Assembly: GCA_963933885.1 (NCBI GenBank)
Contig: CAWVWF010000142.1
Span: 1-9,542, forward strand
Direction: 5' to 3'
Length of the DNA stretch: 9,542 nucleotides
Source of the DNA: CAWVWF01 sp963933885
Lineage (GTDB): Bacteria > Bacteroidota > Bacteroidia > Flavobacteriales_C > GCA-002722245
Shown here: piece by piece, positions 7,112 to 9,542 of the stretch
Position numbering within the stretch: the first letter of the stretch is position 1
Layout of the letters: each line of letters opens with the position of its first letter
Position numbers and translations under genes: made by a program
Notes under the pieces: generated by a model
The model's database searches: none
What the model was told of the DNA's origin: nothing
The model's input: only the letters and a program-made list of their open reading frames with translations

Positions 7112-9542
7112 TTACCCTAAAGTAATATTAAGTCCTAATCCCTTCAATTCATGTAATAAAACATTGAATGATTCTGGAATTCCTGGAGTTGGCATTGGTT
7201 CACCTTTTACGATTGCCTCGTAAGCTTTAGCTCTACCTATAACATCATCCGACTTAACTGTAAGGATTTCTTGTAAGATATTAGAAGCTCCAAATGCTTC
7301 AAGTGCCCAAACTTCCATCTCTCCAAATCTCTGACCTCCAAACTGAGCTTTACCTCCAAGTGGTTGTTGAGTAATTAATGAGTATGGTCCGATTGAACGA
7401 GCATGCATTTTGTCATCTACTAAGTGACCTAATTTCAGCATGTAAATAATACCAACTGTAGCAGGTTGATCAAAACGTTCACCTGTACCTCCATCATGAA
7501 GATAAGTTTGACCGTTTTTCGGTATTCCTGCTTTATCAGTATAAGACTGAATCTGATCTAAAGTTGCACCATCAAATATTGGTGAAGCAAATTTCAGATC
7601 TAACTTTTCTCCAGCCCAAGCTAAGATAGTTTCATAAATCTGACCTAAGTTCATACGTGAAGGTACCCCTAATGGGTTAAGTACGATGTCAACAGGAGTT
7701 CCGTCTTCAAGGAACGGCATGTCTTCCTGACGAACGATTCTAGCAACAATTCCTTTGTTACCATGACGTCCAGCCATCTTATCACCAACTTTTAACTTTC
7801 TTTTTTTAGCTAAATAAACTTTTGCAAGCTTAACTATACCAGTAGGAAGTTCATCACCTACAGTGATAGCAAATTTCTTACGTTTATGAAGTCCTAATAA
7901 ATCACTTGCTTTAATGTTAAAGTTATGGATAAGACGCTTGATCATATCATTTATCGCTTCATCTTTAGTCCAGTTCATAGGATTAACATTATCATAATCT
8001 ACATCAGCTAAAGCCTTCTTAGTAAATTTAGATCCCTTACCTATTAACTCTTCTTTAAACAAGTTAAATACACCGTTTGAAGTTTTACCTTCAACTATTT
8101 TCCAAATTTTATCAAGTAATACACCTTTAACTTCTCCAAGCTCAAGTTTATATTTCTCGTCTAATTTAGCAACCATGTTTTTCTCATCAGCTCTAGACTT
8201 TCTGTCCTTAATAGCTCTAGAGAATAACATTTTATCAATAACAACTCCAGTAACAGATGGAGATACTTTTAAAGAAGCATCTTTAACATCACCAGCTTTA
8301 TCACCAAAAATAGCTCTTAGTAATTTTTCTTCAGGTGTTGGGTCAGTTTCACCCTTTGGAGTAATTTTTCCAATTAAGATATCACCTTCCTTAACGTCAG
8401 CACCAACACGGATCATTCCATTTTCATCAAGATCTTTTGTAGCTTCCTCACTTACGTTAGGAATATCTGCAGTAAGTTCCTCTAAACCACGTTTAGTATC
8501 TCTAACCTGCATTACAAATTCTTCGATATGTACTGATGTATAAACATCCTCTTTTACAATTTTCTCTGAGATTACGATTGCATCTTCAAAGTTATACCCT
8601 TTCCAAGGCATGAAAGCAACTTTTAAATTACGTCCTATTGCTAATTCACCTTTTTCTGTTGCATAACCTTCACAAAGTACTTGACCTTTTTGAACTTGTT
8701 CACCTTTCTCAACGATAGGTTTTAAGTTCATACAAGTACCCTGGTTAGTTTTCTTAAACTTAGTAAGCGTGTAAATGATTAAATCATCTTCGAAACTTAC
8801 TAATTTTTCAGCATCAGTTCTATTATACCTGATGTGAATTTCTCTAGCATCAACATATTCAACAATACCTTCTCCCTGAGCATTAATTAATACTCTAGAA
8901 TCAGTAGCAACTTGCTTTTCAAGTCCAGTTCCTACAATAGGAGCTTGTGGACTTAACAAAGGAACTGCCTGACGCATCATGTTAGATCCCATTAGTGCTC
9001 TGTTGGCATCATCATGTTCCAAAAATGGAATCAATGAAGCTGCAATAGAAGCAATCTGGTTAGGTGCAACATCCATTAAATGCAAAGCTTCAGGCTCTAC
9101 AATTGGATAATCAGCTTCAAGTCTTGCTTTAACAACGTCAGTTCCAAAAGAACCATCATCATTTAATATAGCATTTGCTTGAGCAATTAATTTACCTTCT
9201 TCTTCTTCAGCTGAAAAATATTCAAACTTGTTAAGATCTACTTTACCTCCTTCAACTTTTCTGTAAGGAGTTTCAATAAATCCAAGTTTATTAATCTTAG
9301 CATATACACAAAGTGAAGAGATCAAACCAATGTTTGGTCCTTCAGGAGTTTCAATAGTACAAAGTCTTCCGTAGTGAGTGTAGTGAACATCTCGAACTTC
9401 AAACCCTGCTCTTTCTCTTGATAAACCACCTGGCCCTAGAGCTGATAATCTACGCTTATGCGTAATCTCAGATAAAGGGTTAGTTTGATCCATAAATTGA
9501 GAAAGCTGATTCGTTCCAAAGAAAGAATTTATAACTGATGAT
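7112..9542 (-). CDS. rpoB: DNA-directed RNA polymerase subunit beta, N-terminal part outside window
   Basis: The last 809 residues of the beta subunit are visible, and the frame stays open to the right edge. The Met codon at 9491-9493 is internal (the conserved QFMDQ). Counting the first complete codon (9539-9541) as 1, the visible parts are: the rifampicin-pocket segment at about 9-35; TPEGPNIGL at 65-73; the active-site GYNFEDAI with Glu319 and Asp320; GDKMAGRHGNKG with Lys588 and Lys596, which contact the initiating nucleotide; and the C-terminal clamp block GGKAQFGGQRFGEMEVWALE around 729-748. The tail PESFNVLL...GLGLNI is typical. The spacing between the Glu-Asp pair and the first of these lysines (269 residues) is close to that of E. 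coli, so an SI2-like insertion is present. About 460 residues should lie outside, along with any upstream ribosomal protein genes. The TAA at 7112-7114 is 44 bases before rpoC, so the two are co-transcribed. Confidence 0.99.
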   Translation of the reverse strand, partial: SSVINSFFGTNQLSQFMDQTNPLSEITHKRRLSALGPGGLSRERAGFEVRDVHYTHYGRLCTIETPEGPNIGLISSLCVYAKINKLGFIETPYRKVEGGKVDLNKFEYFSAEEEEGKLIAQANAILNDDGSFGTDVVKARLEADYPIVEPEALHLMDVAPNQIASIAASLIPFLEHDDANRALMGSNMMRQAVPLLSPQAPIVGTGLEKQVATDSRVLINAQGEGIVEYVDAREIHIRYNRTDAEKLVSFEDDLIIYTLTKFKKTNQGTCMNLKPIVEKGEQVQKGQVLCEGYATEKGELAIGRNLKVAFMPWKGYNFEDAIVISEKIVKEDVYTSVHIEEFVMQVRDTKRGLEELTADIPNVSEEATKDLDENGMIRVGADVKEGDILIGKITPKGETDPTPEEKLLRAIFGDKAGDVKDASLKVSPSVTGVVIDKMLFSRAIKDRKSRADEKNMVAKLDEKYKLELGEVKGVLLDKIWKIVEGKTSNGVFNLFKEELIGKGSKFTKKALADVDYDNVNPMNWTKDEAINDMIKRLIHNFNIKASDLLGLHKRKKFAITVGDELPTGIVKLAKVYLAKKRKLKVGDKMAGRHGNKGIVARIVRQEDMPFLEDGTPVDIVLNPLGVPSRMNLGQIYETILAWAGEKLDLKFASPIFDGATLDQIQSYTDKAGIPKNGQTYLHDGGTGERFDQPATVGIIYMLKLGHLVDDKMHARSIGPYSLITQQPLGGKAQFGGQRFGEMEVWALEAFGASNILQEILTVKSDDVIGRAKAYEAIVKGEPMPTPGIPESFNVLLHELKGLGLNITLG
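9437..9517 (-). other. Rifampicin-resistance-determining region of rpoB (sensitive-type at main sites)
   Basis: The segment aligns without gaps to E. coli RpoB 507-533. The residues usually changed in resistant mutants are the sensitive type: L511, S512, Q513, F514, D516, H526, R529, S531 and L533 (E. coli numbering). Three differences from E. coli near the drug pocket are Thr at 508, Asn at 509 and Thr at 518. From memory, this GTNQLSQFMDQTNP form is common in Bacteroidota and is probably lineage background. Confidence 0.85.

Noticed and set aside
8175..8543. Plus-strand open frame of 122 codons inside rpoB
   Set aside because: It is antisense to a highly conserved part of rpoB. The Ser/Leu-rich translation is what the reverse strand of such a gene produces.
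9491..9493. Met codon as the start of rpoB
   Set aside because: The codons upstream to the right edge continue the conserved FFGTNQLSQF segment of RpoB, so this Met is internal.

Overview
The window is a housekeeping stretch from a low-GC member of the Bacteroidota. The evidence is the form of the RNA polymerase subunits, the absence of Shine-Dalgarno sequences before the minus-strand starts that can be examined, and a DUF3467 gene directly after rpoC. The N-terminal third of RpoC, including the WECHCGKYKR zinc-finger context, looks more like Cytophagales than Flavobacteriales. That finer placement is from memory and is only moderately secure.

Layout from right to left, which is the direction of transcription for most of the window: the C-terminal two thirds of rpoB (7112 to the right edge), complete rpoC (2772-7067), and a 110-residue DUF3467 protein (2438-2770) whose start lies one base after the rpoC stop. 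A strong intrinsic terminator follows at about 2401-2432. Next on the same strand is a THUMP/class I methyltransferase of the RlmL type (1224-2375), which appears to start at a TTG codon. At the left edge, on the plus strand, is the 3' part of a gene for a predicted five-bladed beta-propeller protein related to GH43/GH32-type glycosidases (1-1227). Its frame is open from base 1, so its start lies outside the window. It runs tail to tail into the methyltransferase, and the two stop codons overlap.

The rpoB-rpoC-DUF3467 block should be one transcript making the two large RNA polymerase subunits plus a small protein of unknown function. The methyltransferase also concerns RNA (rRNA base modification), but the terminator separates it from the rpo operon. 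The propeller gene is visibly more A-rich and looks like the edge of an unrelated accessory or carbohydrate-related neighbourhood.

There is no stretch over 300 bases without a gene. I see no tRNA, rRNA, CRISPR array, insertion sequence or phage element. I did not find a clear new biological system. The points most worth following up are the coupling of DUF3467 to rpoC, the non-ATG start and missing promoter of the methyltransferase, and the atypical propeller protein.
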